A stretch of DNA of 44,685 nt from an uncultured Candidatus Melainabacteria bacterium (lineage in GTDB: Bacteria; Cyanobacteriota; Vampirovibrionia; Gastranaerophilales; Gastranaerophilaceae), in the NCBI GenBank assembly GCA_949915775.1, contig CATLEG010000005.1, positions 1 to 44,685 on the forward strand, read 5' to 3'. Under the pieces are notes generated by a model. That model made no database searches and had not been told where the DNA came from. It saw only the letters and a program-made list of their open reading frames with translations. The stretch's first letter is position 1, and each line of letters starts with the position of its first letter. Shown here piece after piece: positions 35,470-42,110 of this stretch. The translations under genes were made by a program, and so were the position numbers.

Positions 35470-36201
35470 ATGACAGACAGAAAAATTGCTTTAATTACAG
35501 GCGGATCTCGCGGTATCGGTTTAGCTTGTGCGTTGGAACTTGCTAAAGCAGGATGCGATATTATTATCAACGACATTTGCGATGCAGAAAAAGCGCAGCC
35601 GGCTTTAGATGAAATTAAAGCTTGCGGTGTTAACGCTTATTTCTACAGCTTTGACGTATCAAATTATGATGCTGTAAAAGAAAATGTTGATAAAATGATT
35701 GCAGATCATGGAAAAATTGACATCTTATTGAATAATGCAGGTATTACAAGAGACGGCTTATTCTTAAGAATGGATATGAACCAGTGGGAAAGCGTTATTA
35801 AAGTTAATTTGACATCTGCTTTTTGTGTAACTAATGCAGTTGTTAAATATATGATGAAAGCTCGTCAAGGTTCAATTATTAATATGTCAAGTATTGTAGG
35901 ACGTCATGGTAATGCTGGTCAAGCAAACTATTCAGCATCAAAAGCAGGTCTAATCGGTTTAACTCAAACTCTTGCAAAAGAATTCGGTTCAAGAAATATC
36001 AGAGTAAATGCTGTTTGCCCAGGCTTTATTCAAACAGCTATGACTGCTGAATTGCCTAACATTGATGAATACTTGAAAGCTATTCCGATGAAACGTTTAG
36101 GTACACCTGAAGACATCGCTAAAGTTGTTAAATTTTTAGCTTTGGATACAGATTATGTAACAGGCCAAGCAATTGAAGTAGCAGGCGGTTTAATGATATA
36201 A
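35470..36201 (+). CDS. fabG: 3-oxoacyl-ACP reductase
   Basis: 243 aa, classical short-chain dehydrogenase. NADPH-binding TGGSRGIGLACALE, LLNNAGITRDGLFLRM, catalytic Ser in INMSSIVG and YSASKAG (Tyr/Lys), and the C-terminal VTGQAIEVAGGLMI. AAGGAGAAAGATTA precedes the ATG. About 1.4 kb of unrelated DNA separates it from acpP. Confidence 0.96.
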   Translation: MTDRKIALITGGSRGIGLACALELAKAGCDIIINDICDAEKAQPALDEIKACGVNAYFYSFDVSNYDAVKENVDKMIADHGKIDILLNNAGITRDGLFLRMDMNQWESVIKVNLTSAFCVTNAVVKYMMKARQGSIINMSSIVGRHGNAGQANYSASKAGLIGLTQTLAKEFGSRNIRVNAVCPGFIQTAMTAELPNIDEYLKAIPMKRLGTPEDIAKVVKFLALDTDYVTGQAIEVAGGLMI

Positions 36202-36279
36202 TGCGAGGCGCAGTTCATTCTCCGCACTTGAAAAAATTCAACCAATGTTAGGACGATCTTTGTTAATCTGCTTACAGGG

Positions 36280-36308
36280 TTGAAAAACAAAAACAAATAT
36301 GTTATAAT
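36280..36308 (+). promoter_or_regulatory. Promoter of antisense RNA 1
   Basis: -35 TTGAAA (36280-36285), 17-bp spacer, -10 TATAAT (36303-36308). The same 29-bp promoter is repeated exactly at 36551-36579. Confidence 0.85.
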
Positions 36309-36314
36309 AAAACC

Positions 36315-36391
36315 ACAGGGTGGCACCTTGAGAAAGTGCCGGAACTCTTAGAAGCTTGAACGGTTCTTACTTAACGTGAGAGCCGTTTTTT
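36315..36391 (+). ncRNA. Candidate antisense antitoxin RNA 1 (about 77 nt)
   Basis: It starts about seven bases after a consensus -10 (5' end CACAGGGTGGCACC). Hairpin GGCAC...GTGCC, then the seed GAAGCTTGAA (36351-36360), then the terminator stem AACGGTTCTTAC/GTGAGAGCCGTT with six Us. The seed is the exact complement of a site in the minus-strand leader at 36476-36485, and the 3' part is fully antisense to the end of the toxin ORF. No ORF of its own is evident. Expression is untested. Confidence 0.7.
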
Positions 36392-36444
36392 AATATAAAT
36401 AAAATCATAAAGATTAGTAGTAAACTAATATTGAATTTATCCAT
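36367..36444 (-). CDS. Candidate type I toxin: 25-aa hydrophobic peptide, copy 1
   Basis: 25 aa, too short for the ORF track. ATG at 36444 follows AGAAAGGGGGCTGAT. The peptide starts MDKFN, has one membrane-spanning stretch ISLLLIFMILFIL, and ends in a polar, basic tail (KNGSHVK). This is the usual build of type I toxins such as Fst, Ibs and TxpA, though I see no sequence identity to them. The mRNA would start near 36532 with an 88-nt leader containing a CGGG-TTGGTT-CCCG hairpin and the seed target. Its 3' end overlaps the antisense RNA by 25 nt. Toxicity is inferred, not shown. Confidence 0.6.
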   Translation of the reverse strand: MDKFNISLLLIFMILFILKNGSHVK

Positions 36445-36538
36445 ATCAGCCCCCTTTCTAGTCGGGAACCAACCCGAAGCTTGAATTTTGTTGTTAGCAG
36501 TTCCTTTTCGAAAGAGTTTCTTTTACCCTGTGTAATCT

Positions 36539-36567
36539 ATTATATAACACTTGAAAAACAAAAACAA
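36539..36567 (-). promoter_or_regulatory. Promoter of toxin mRNA 1
   Basis: Minus strand: -35 TTGTTT (36562-36567), 17-bp spacer, -10 TATAAT (36539-36544); start near 36532. It overlaps the plus-strand promoter of antisense RNA 2 head to head. Confidence 0.65.
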
Positions 36568-36579
36568 ATATGTTATAAT
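36551..36579 (+). promoter_or_regulatory. Promoter of antisense RNA 2
   Basis: -35 TTGAAA (36551-36556), 17-bp spacer, -10 TATAAT (36574-36579), identical to the promoter of antisense RNA 1. Confidence 0.85.
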
Positions 36580-36585
36580 AAAAAC

Positions 36586-36666
36586 ACAGGGTGGCACCTT
36601 GAGAAAGTGCCGGGAACTCTGTAGAGATTGAAAACAGTTCTTACTTAATGTAAGGGCTGTTTTTTA
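36586..36666 (+). ncRNA. Candidate antisense antitoxin RNA 2 (about 80 nt)
   Basis: Paralogue of antisense RNA 1: the same 5' segment CACAGGGTGGCACCTTGAGAAAGTGCCGG, but a different seed, GAGATTGAAAA (36624-36634), and a terminator whose stem has changed on both sides (AACAG/CTGTT instead of AACGG/CCGTT). The seed is the exact complement of the leader of copy 2 at 36749-36759, not of copy 1. Confidence 0.7.
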
Positions 36667-36718
36667 TTATGAATATAATCAAAAAAATCATTATTAATGT
36701 TAAATTGATATCTTTCTT
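36641..36718 (-). pseudogene. Toxin-like peptide, copy 2, lacking a start codon
   Basis: Aligned codon for codon with copy 1: hydrophobic LTLIMIFLIIFII and tail KNSPYIK before TAA. AAG (36716-36718) stands where copy 1 has ATG, although the ribosome site GGAAGGAGGG is better than in copy 1. The next in-frame ATG is 33 bases past that site and would give only 16 residues. It is either disarmed or uses a non-standard start. Confidence 0.55.
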
Positions 36719-36831
36719 ATTACCCTCCTTCCTTCGGAACTAACGACCGAGATTGAAAATAACTGTTGTGTCGAAGTTTCTAAGAAAAGAGTTCCTTTTA
36801 CCCTGTGTTATTTAGTTTTCAATATAATGAA

Positions 36832-36922
36832 GTCATTACGAGGGAGGTAAGAGTTTACCGACCGAAGTAATCCAGATAATGAATTATTTGAATTGCCGCG
36901 TTGCATTGCTCCTCGCAATGAC
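36832..36922. repeat. GTCATTACGAGG...CCTCGCAATGAC palindromic element
   Basis: The end arms GTCATTACGAGG and CCTCGCAATGAC pair with one mismatch. It is the same family as 39451-39490. Its left end abuts the region where the promoter of toxin copy 2 should lie. Confidence 0.8.
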
Positions 36923-36925
36923 GTA

Positions 36926-37144
36926 TTACAAATCGACTTTTGAAACGTCTGTCAGGGTTGCAAAATCCATGTCAAGTGCTTTAGCAATCTTTTCTAAAGT
37001 GTCTAATGTTGGTGAAACTTGTCCTGTCTCAATTTTCCAAATAGTATTTTTATCAACACCAGCCAAATTTGCTAATTCTAACTGTGATAAATCTCTTTTA
37101 TTCCGTTCTAGTTTTATTTTTTTAGAAATTTTTTTACTTATCAT
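36926..37144 (-). CDS. XRE-family helix-turn-helix regulator
   Basis: 72 aa from ATG 37144; the tracked ORF is extended upstream through promoter DNA. KIKLERNKRDLSQLELANLAGVDKNTIWKIETGQVSPTLDTLEKIAKAL is a complete Cro/C1-type HTH with no further domain. It is divergent from 37247-37567. Twin 12-bp repeats in the shared promoter (37168 and 37224) are good operator candidates. It could be an antitoxin or a simple repressor. Confidence 0.9.
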   Translation of the reverse strand: MISKKISKKIKLERNKRDLSQLELANLAGVDKNTIWKIETGQVSPTLDTLEKIAKALDMDFATLTDVSKVDL

Positions 37145-37167
37145 ATTTAATTCAACTTTTATAACAT

Positions 37168-37235
37168 TATAATAAGATATTGACTTATTGTAGACAACTA
37201 TATATAATATGATTATACCTGAATATAATAAGATA
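37168..37235. promoter_or_regulatory. Divergent promoter with twin TATAATAAGATA operators
   Basis: The direct repeat TATAATAAGATA occurs at 37168-37179 and 37224-37235. A plus-strand promoter lies between: TTGACT (37180-37185), 17-bp spacer, TATAAT (37203-37208). One repeat touches the -35 and the other lies just past the start point, a typical repressor layout. Confidence 0.7.
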
Positions 37236-37246
37236 AGGAGAAAAAT

Positions 37247-37567
37247 ATGTTTAGTAGAAATAGTTGTAAAGAACAATTTTATAAGAATTTACCATTATAC
37301 TTTAAAGACAATTTTGAGGGTAAATTTGTACATGAGGCAGTTTATAAAACATTTAAAAAAGAAGTATTTTTATTAACACAAACATATGTAAGGTTTGGAA
37401 TGTTACTTACAGCTCTTGTTGCAATCAAGGAACAAAAAAGTGAAAATTTATCATTAGTTTTATCAAATTTACTTGATGAATACATTAAACGTGTAGATGT
37501 TATTTGTAAACAATTAAACAGCATACTTGAACCGATAGCCAACGAATTAAATGTAACAATTTCTTAA
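37247..37567 (+). CDS. Unknown helical protein divergent from the XRE regulator
   Basis: 106 aa, ribosome site AAGGAGAAAAAT. All-helical by composition (FKKEVFLLTQTYVRFGMLLTALVAIKEQ and IKRVDVICKQLNSILEPIANEL). There is no membrane helix, signal or known motif. It is paired with the XRE gene across a shared operator region, so it may be the target or partner of that regulator. Confidence 0.55.
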   Translation: MFSRNSCKEQFYKNLPLYFKDNFEGKFVHEAVYKTFKKEVFLLTQTYVRFGMLLTALVAIKEQKSENLSLVLSNLLDEYIKRVDVICKQLNSILEPIANELNVTIS

Positions 37568-37645
37568 ATGAGTTGCAAATTTATCTTGAATTAGTATAAT
37601 GTTATTGAAAACTAGTAATTACAATTAAACTATGAGGAAAAAAAG

Positions 37646-37876
37646 ATGAGTACATTAGAAAAAGTAAGAAAAGTTGTTGTAGACCAATTAAGTGTTGATG
37701 AAGCTTTAGTTACTCCAGAAGCTAGCTTTACAGCTGATTTGGGTGCAGATTCTTTAGATACAGTTGAATTAGTTATGGCTTTCGAAGAAGAATTTGGTTG
37801 CGAAATCCCTGATGAAGAAGCTGAAAAAATTCAAACTGTTCAAGATGCAGTTAACTACATTGATTCACACAAATAA
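37646..37876 (+). CDS. acpP: Acyl carrier protein
   Basis: 76 aa, acidic. The phosphopantetheine serine is in [20 protein letters not shown]; the rest matches AcpP over its length. It carries growing acyl chains for FabD, FabG and FabF encoded beside it. Confidence 0.97.
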   Translation: MSTLEKVRKVVVDQLSVDEALVTPEASFTADLGADSLDTVELVMAFEEEFGCEIPDEEAEKIQTVQDAVNYIDSHK

Positions 37877-37926
37877 GTGCTACATAGTCCTTCAGTAGGG
37901 CGGTCGCAAAGTGAATAAAAATTATT

Positions 37927-37964
37927 GCGAGGGTGAAAATTGAATATTCAGTTTTACCCTCGTA
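37927..37964 (+). terminator. Hairpin between acpP and fabF (attenuator-like)
   Basis: CGAGGGTGAAAATTG...CAGTTTTACCCTCG forms a stem of about 13 bp followed by TATTTATT, a weak U-tract. It would let some transcription into fabF and could explain high acpP output. Confidence 0.5.
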
Positions 37965-37987
37965 TTTATTAAAAGGATAGTAAAGAG

Positions 37988-39238
37988 ATGACTAAAAGAA
38001 GAGTAGTAATAACAGGACTTGGAGCCGTTTCACCATTTGGCGTAGGGGTTGATAAATTTTGGAATAGTCTTGTTGAAGGTAAAAGCGGCATAAGCACTTC
38101 TGAGCTTATCGATATTGACAAACATGTTGTTAAAATCTCAGGTGAAGTGAAAAACTTTAATCCTGAAGAATATTTAGATCCTAAAGAAGCTAAAAAAATG
38201 GATAGATTTATCCAATTCGCTATGATTGCTGCTGATGAAGCTGTTAAAGATGCGAAATTGGAAGAAGTAAATGATGTTGACCCTTATAAAATCGGGGTTA
38301 TGGTTAGTGCTGCAGCCGGCGGTTTCAGAACTTTCGAAGATAACCACATTAGAATTCTTGAAAAAGGACCAAACAAATGTTCTCCATTTACAATCCCAAT
38401 GATGATTGTAAATATGGCATCAGGCAGAATTTCTATGAAATACGGTTTTAAAGGTATTAATAAAGTTGTAGTTTCAGCTTGTGCAACAGGAACTCATACA
38501 GTTGGTGATGCTTTCCGTTCTATTCAGTACGGAGATGCCGATATTATTGTTGCCGGCGGATGTGAAGCAACTATTTGTGATGTAGGTATAGGCGCTTTCT
38601 CTAGTGCAAGAACACTTTCTAAACGTAATGATGAACCGACAAAAGCCTCTCGTCCTTGGGATGTTGACAGAGACGGTTTTGTTATGTCAGAAGGTGCCGG
38701 CGTTCTTATTTTAGAAGAATACGAACATGCGAAAAAACGCGGTGCTAAAATTTATGCAGAAGTTGTAGGTTACGGTCAAACAGGTGATGCTTATGATGTT
38801 GTAGCTCCAGATCCTGAAGGACAGGGAGCCGTTCATGCTATGAAATTCGCTCTTGAAGATGCCGGTATGAAACCTCAAGATATTCAATATATCAACGCAC
38901 ATGGAACAAGTACAGGTTTAGGCGATATTGCTGAATCTAAGGCTATTGAAAGCTTATTCGGAAGTAAAGATGAAAATAAAAATCTTCTTGTTAGCTCAAC
39001 AAAATCAATGCATGGCCACCTTCTTGGTGCTACAGGTGCTGTTGAAGCTATTGCCTGCGTAAAAACAATTACAGAACATATTGTTCCTCCAACTATTAAT
39101 CTTGATAATCAGGATGAAAAAGTTGGAAATCTTGATTATGTTCCGCATAAAGCAAGAAAAGCTGACATTGATGCTGCTTTGTCAAATTCTTTCGGATTTG
39201 GCGGTCAAAATGCATCTCTTATTATTAAAAAAGTTTAA
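37988..39238 (+). CDS. fabF: 3-oxoacyl-ACP synthase II
   Basis: 416 aa. RVVITGLGAVSPFGVG, the nucleophile Cys in VVSACATGTH, the two catalytic His in NAHGTSTGLGD and STKSMHGHLLGATGAVEA, and NSFGFGGQNASLI. It condenses malonyl-ACP with acyl-ACP and is the last gene of the cluster. Confidence 0.97.
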   Translation: MTKRRVVITGLGAVSPFGVGVDKFWNSLVEGKSGISTSELIDIDKHVVKISGEVKNFNPEEYLDPKEAKKMDRFIQFAMIAADEAVKDAKLEEVNDVDPYKIGVMVSAAAGGFRTFEDNHIRILEKGPNKCSPFTIPMMIVNMASGRISMKYGFKGINKVVVSACATGTHTVGDAFRSIQYGDADIIVAGGCEATICDVGIGAFSSARTLSKRNDEPTKASRPWDVDRDGFVMSEGAGVLILEEYEHAKKRGAKIYAEVVGYGQTGDAYDVVAPDPEGQGAVHAMKFALEDAGMKPQDIQYINAHGTSTGLGDIAESKAIESLFGSKDENKNLLVSSTKSMHGHLLGATGAVEAIACVKTITEHIVPPTINLDNQDEKVGNLDYVPHKARKADIDAALSNSFGFGGQNASLIIKKV

Positions 39239-39260
39239 AGACTTTCTTTTTTATTTATAT

Positions 39261-39292
39261 AGGAGGTTCCGGGGGGAGCCTCCATTTTTTTA
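39261..39292 (+). terminator. Terminator of the fab cluster
   Basis: GGAGGTTCCGGGGGGAGCCTCC followed by ATTTTTTT. Confidence 0.85.
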
Positions 39293-39972
39293 TGAAATTT
39301 AGATACAAGCTTATACTAAAACTTCACACATCGTCCCCTCCATCGGCACTACGTGCGTAGCCACGCCGATAAACATTGATGATATTTGTTCTGTTTTGGA
39401 GAAGGTTAGCCGCTTGACCCGCCACTTGGGTTTTGGTGTTATTTTAAAGGCGTCATTGCGAGGAGCGAAGCGACGTGGCAATCCATTAATTTATAGGTTA
39501 AGTAATCAAAATAAAACCCTCCCTTACCACCTCTCACAAACGATACTCAATCGTTTGTTCGGCAGAGTCTTACAAAAGGAGGGGATAAAAAAGTCACGTC
39601 ATACTGAACTAGTTTCAGCATCTCAAGTTAACCCTCTCCTGTCACTTCGTGACACCTGCTTGGTTACTCGTGTTAAACGGCAATTCCGCATTTTGCCGCA
39701 GAGCCTTTGGCTCTTTGCAAAATTGCTCCAGCCTCGGCTCGCAATCCGCCTCCCCCAAGGGAGGGAAAATACTCTGTGCGCGATACCTACATCAAAATCT
39801 ACAAAATCTTCACCAATGTCTACCGGCAGGGCTACGTGCGTAGCACACGATAAGAACTTATCGACCTATCATCTTAACGTCTTAAAGACTGATAAAAACC
39901 CCTCCCTAACCACCTCTCACAAACGATACTCAATCGTTTGTTCGGCAGAGTACCTTGGAGAGGGAACAATTA
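39293..39972. repeat. Mosaic of palindromic repeats without genes
   Basis: 680 bp with no credible gene. Recognisable parts: GATACAAGCTTATACTAAA (MITE end remnant, 39302), AGCCGCTTGACCCGCCACTTGGGT (like the 93-bp units, 39408), GCGTCATTGCGAGGAGCGAAGCGACG (39450), TCACAAACGATACTCAATCGTTTGTTCGGCAGAGT twice (39533 and 39916), CCCTCCC-type blocks, and CGATAAGAACTTATCG (39848). The long tracked ORF 39396-39983 is made of these repeats. Confidence 0.85.
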
Positions 39973-40191
39973 TTACCTATTAAAAATATTCTTATCTTTC
40001 AAATCTTTTTTATGAACTAAAAGTCCGCATTTTGAACAGGCAAGTATTTCACCGGAGCTATCAACAGGCAAAAATACATGCTCGCAATCTGTTTCTTTAA
40101 GTTCATCCTGCGCAAAAGGGTCAAACTTTTTTGAAGATTCGTATTTTTTATCCGGAAAAATCCATCTAAAAATTAATTCAACCAAATACAT
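39973..40191 (-). CDS. Small zinc-ribbon-like protein
   Basis: 72 aa from ATG 40191, directly after the cdd stop. It has a hydrophobic N-terminus (MYLVELIFRWIF), an acidic middle, and ETDCEHVFLPVDSSGEILACSKCGLLV, where the Cys and His spacing fits a small zinc ribbon. Function unknown. Confidence 0.6.
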   Translation of the reverse strand: MYLVELIFRWIFPDKKYESSKKFDPFAQDELKETDCEHVFLPVDSSGEILACSKCGLLVHKKDLKDKNIFNR

Positions 40192-40192
40192 T

Positions 40193-40576
40193 TTATAATA
40201 CAAAACCTTCCGGCAAAAGCTCATTTATTGTATGTACACGAATTCCATCTGAACATAATGTGATAACATCTAAACCATTATCGGATTGAAATTCACTTAA
40301 AACCTGACGACAGGCACCGCAAGGTGTGCAATTTTGCATGTTTGGAGAAAAAATAGCTATTGCTTTAATTTTTCTTTCACCTGCTGCAATTGCAGATCCA
40401 ACAGCATTACGTTCCGCACAAATTGTTAAGCCGTAACTGGCGTTTTCAAAATTACATCCGGTAAATATTTTATCATTTTCTGTTAAAATACAAGCTCCAA
40501 CCGGAAATTTTGAATAAGGAACATAAGCGTTTTTTGAGGCTTCTTCTGCCAATTTTATCAATTCTTCATATTTCAT
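40193..40576 (-). CDS. cdd: Cytidine deaminase
   Basis: 127 aa, tetrameric type. YVPYSKFPVGACILT, the zinc and catalytic site CAERNAVGSAIAAGER, and PCGACRQVLSEF. It deaminates cytidine and deoxycytidine for pyrimidine salvage. It is followed within a few bases by the zinc-ribbon gene. Confidence 0.95.
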   Translation of the reverse strand: MKYEELIKLAEEASKNAYVPYSKFPVGACILTENDKIFTGCNFENASYGLTICAERNAVGSAIAAGERKIKAIAIFSPNMQNCTPCGACRQVLSEFQSDNGLDVITLCSDGIRVHTINELLPEGFVL

Positions 40577-40647
40577 AATTATAATTTAATCTTTTTTTTT
40601 ATAAATGCAATCCTTTAATCATACGAGATTTATGTTATAATAAAGTT

Positions 40648-41436
40648 ATGAAAATACTCGTTAAAATAATATTATTACTGTTTATTTTAGCAGCACCGGC
40701 ACAAGCTGTAGAAGTCTTAGTTTTACCGGTTGATTTAACTAATACTAAAGAAAATTATTATAGTTTTGACGAAGTTTCAGAAATTGTTTCTAATGATATT
40801 ATAAAAGAATTTAATCGTTCAAATGGGAAAGTAACCTCCCCCCAGCTGCCTGAAATTCGTGTGAAAATAAACAATAATTCAGCTCTTAAACAGGATATTG
40901 AAAATTCATTAAACTTATACAAAAATAAAAATTCGATAGATTATGAAAGTTTCAAAAAAGTATGCCAAAATTTTTCTTGCAATAAAATACTTTTAGTATC
41001 AGCATCTGCCGTTAATAACAAAAATTCTATAAAACGTAGTATTTGGGAAGTTTTAGAAATATCAACAGCATTTGATGTTTCTTATCCGTTTAGACTTGAA
41101 ACTTCTGTTGTACTTATTGATACAGAAAATGATATTGTAATGTGGAGTAATAATTATTCTTTAAAATTATCCAATAATAACAATACTTTTTCAGCAAAAA
41201 ATTATGCACAGGCAAATGCTGAATTAGAAAAAATAAAATTATACTCAAAAACAGCAGTAGCACCATCTGCATCACAAAATATAATATTAAGATTTTATCC
41301 AAAATCAATCCGGCCGATTCAACAAGAGATAAAAGAAACTACCGGCGGCGCTTTAAGATTTGACAAAAATATTCCTGAAAAGCCGAAACTCAGACCTCGT
41401 GAGGATTTTTACGGCGATACACTTTTTGGGATTTAA
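40648..41436 (+). CDS. Hypothetical secreted (periplasmic) protein
   Basis: 262 aa with a clear signal peptide (KILVKIILLLFILAAPAQA). The mature part has a beta/alpha pattern with VLVLPVDLTN, CQNFSCNKILLVSASAV and TSVVLIDTENDIVMWSNNYSLKL, reminiscent of periplasmic proteins with a GNA1162/CsgG-like fold, but not close enough to assign. A basic proline-rich tail follows (EKPKLRPREDF). Its end overlaps the next, converging ORF by 4 nt. Confidence 0.6.
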   Translation: MKILVKIILLLFILAAPAQAVEVLVLPVDLTNTKENYYSFDEVSEIVSNDIIKEFNRSNGKVTSPQLPEIRVKINNNSALKQDIENSLNLYKNKNSIDYESFKKVCQNFSCNKILLVSASAVNNKNSIKRSIWEVLEISTAFDVSYPFRLETSVVLIDTENDIVMWSNNYSLKLSNNNNTFSAKNYAQANAELEKIKLYSKTAVAPSASQNIILRFYPKSIRPIQQEIKETTGGALRFDKNIPEKPKLRPREDFYGDTLFGI

Positions 41437-41726
41437 TTTATCGGATTTTTAATAGTATCTCTGCGTTTATCAACATTATCTAGTTGATTCTGTTTTATCG
41501 CATTATTATTTTGGTTCATTTTTTGTTGAAGTGTTTGAACATTTTTCTGATTTTGAATATTATCTTTGTTAATTTGTTCATCAGGTTTGTTAATCATTTG
41601 TTTCATTTCTACCTGAGAAGGTGTATTTGCCGCAACTTCATCAAGTTCTTTAAACCTGTCTTTTGCATCAAAAAATGCGATAAAAGCTATAATAAATATT
41701 GATAAAAATATAAATGATTTTTTCAT
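41433..41726 (-). CDS. Hypothetical Gln/Asn-rich exported or membrane-anchored protein
   Basis: 97 aa. N-terminal hydrophobic segment (FIFLSIFIIAFIAFF), then a polar, coiled-coil-like stretch full of Gln, Asn and Lys (VQTLQQKMNQNNNAIKQNQLD). AAGGTGAAGTTCTT precedes the ATG. No family recognised. Confidence 0.55.
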   Translation of the reverse strand: MKKSFIFLSIFIIAFIAFFDAKDRFKELDEVAANTPSQVEMKQMINKPDEQINKDNIQNQKNVQTLQQKMNQNNNAIKQNQLDNVDKRRDTIKNPIN

Positions 41727-41835
41727 AAGAACTTCACCTTTCCGTCATATTGTAACCATTATTGTTGTAAAAATAAATTAATCACTTGCATAAAATTTTA
41801 CAAAATGCTAAAATGCTTAAAGAAGGGAGAAACTT

Positions 41836-42003
41836 ATGGCAAGATTAATAAGACCCAGCTGGGCAATCAGATGTGTTCAATCAGGATGTAAAACATTATT
41901 TGAAGTCGCAAAATTGGAAGATGGAAAACAACAGGAAGTTGTTTGTCCAAATTGCGGCGAACATTATGTTTACCCGATTTATGAAGAAAAAGAAGAACAA
42001 TAA
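41836..42003 (+). CDS. Small zinc-ribbon protein (55 aa, not in ORF track)
   Basis: 55 aa, start MARLIRPSWAIRC, ribosome site AGAAGGGAGAAACTT. Two Cys pairs, RCVQSGC and VVCPNCGEHY, form a likely zinc ribbon; the end is acidic (YEEKEEQ). The track shows only an out-of-frame shadow here (41873-42130). It lies 107 bp ahead of the radical SAM gene and may share its transcript. Confidence 0.65.
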   Translation: MARLIRPSWAIRCVQSGCKTLFEVAKLEDGKQQEVVCPNCGEHYVYPIYEEKEEQ

Positions 42004-42110
42004 CAGATACACTCCAGAGAGGGTGGAAATCTGCGCGAGTCCGCAGAGGGTGAAAGCGGAGCGTACCCGTTTAATGCGGACGATGCAAGATATGATTTTC
42101 GGGAGGAGTC

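Noticed and set aside
36315-36345. AGGGTGGCACC resembles the T-box antiterminator sequence AGGGTGGTACCGCG
   Set aside because: A complete promoter lies only a few bases upstream, there is no long specifier leader, and no aminoacyl-tRNA synthetase or amino-acid gene follows. The motif recurs in both small RNAs with their own terminators.
39396-39983. 195-aa plus-strand ORF
   Set aside because: It is built entirely from several palindromic repeat families seen elsewhere in non-coding DNA.
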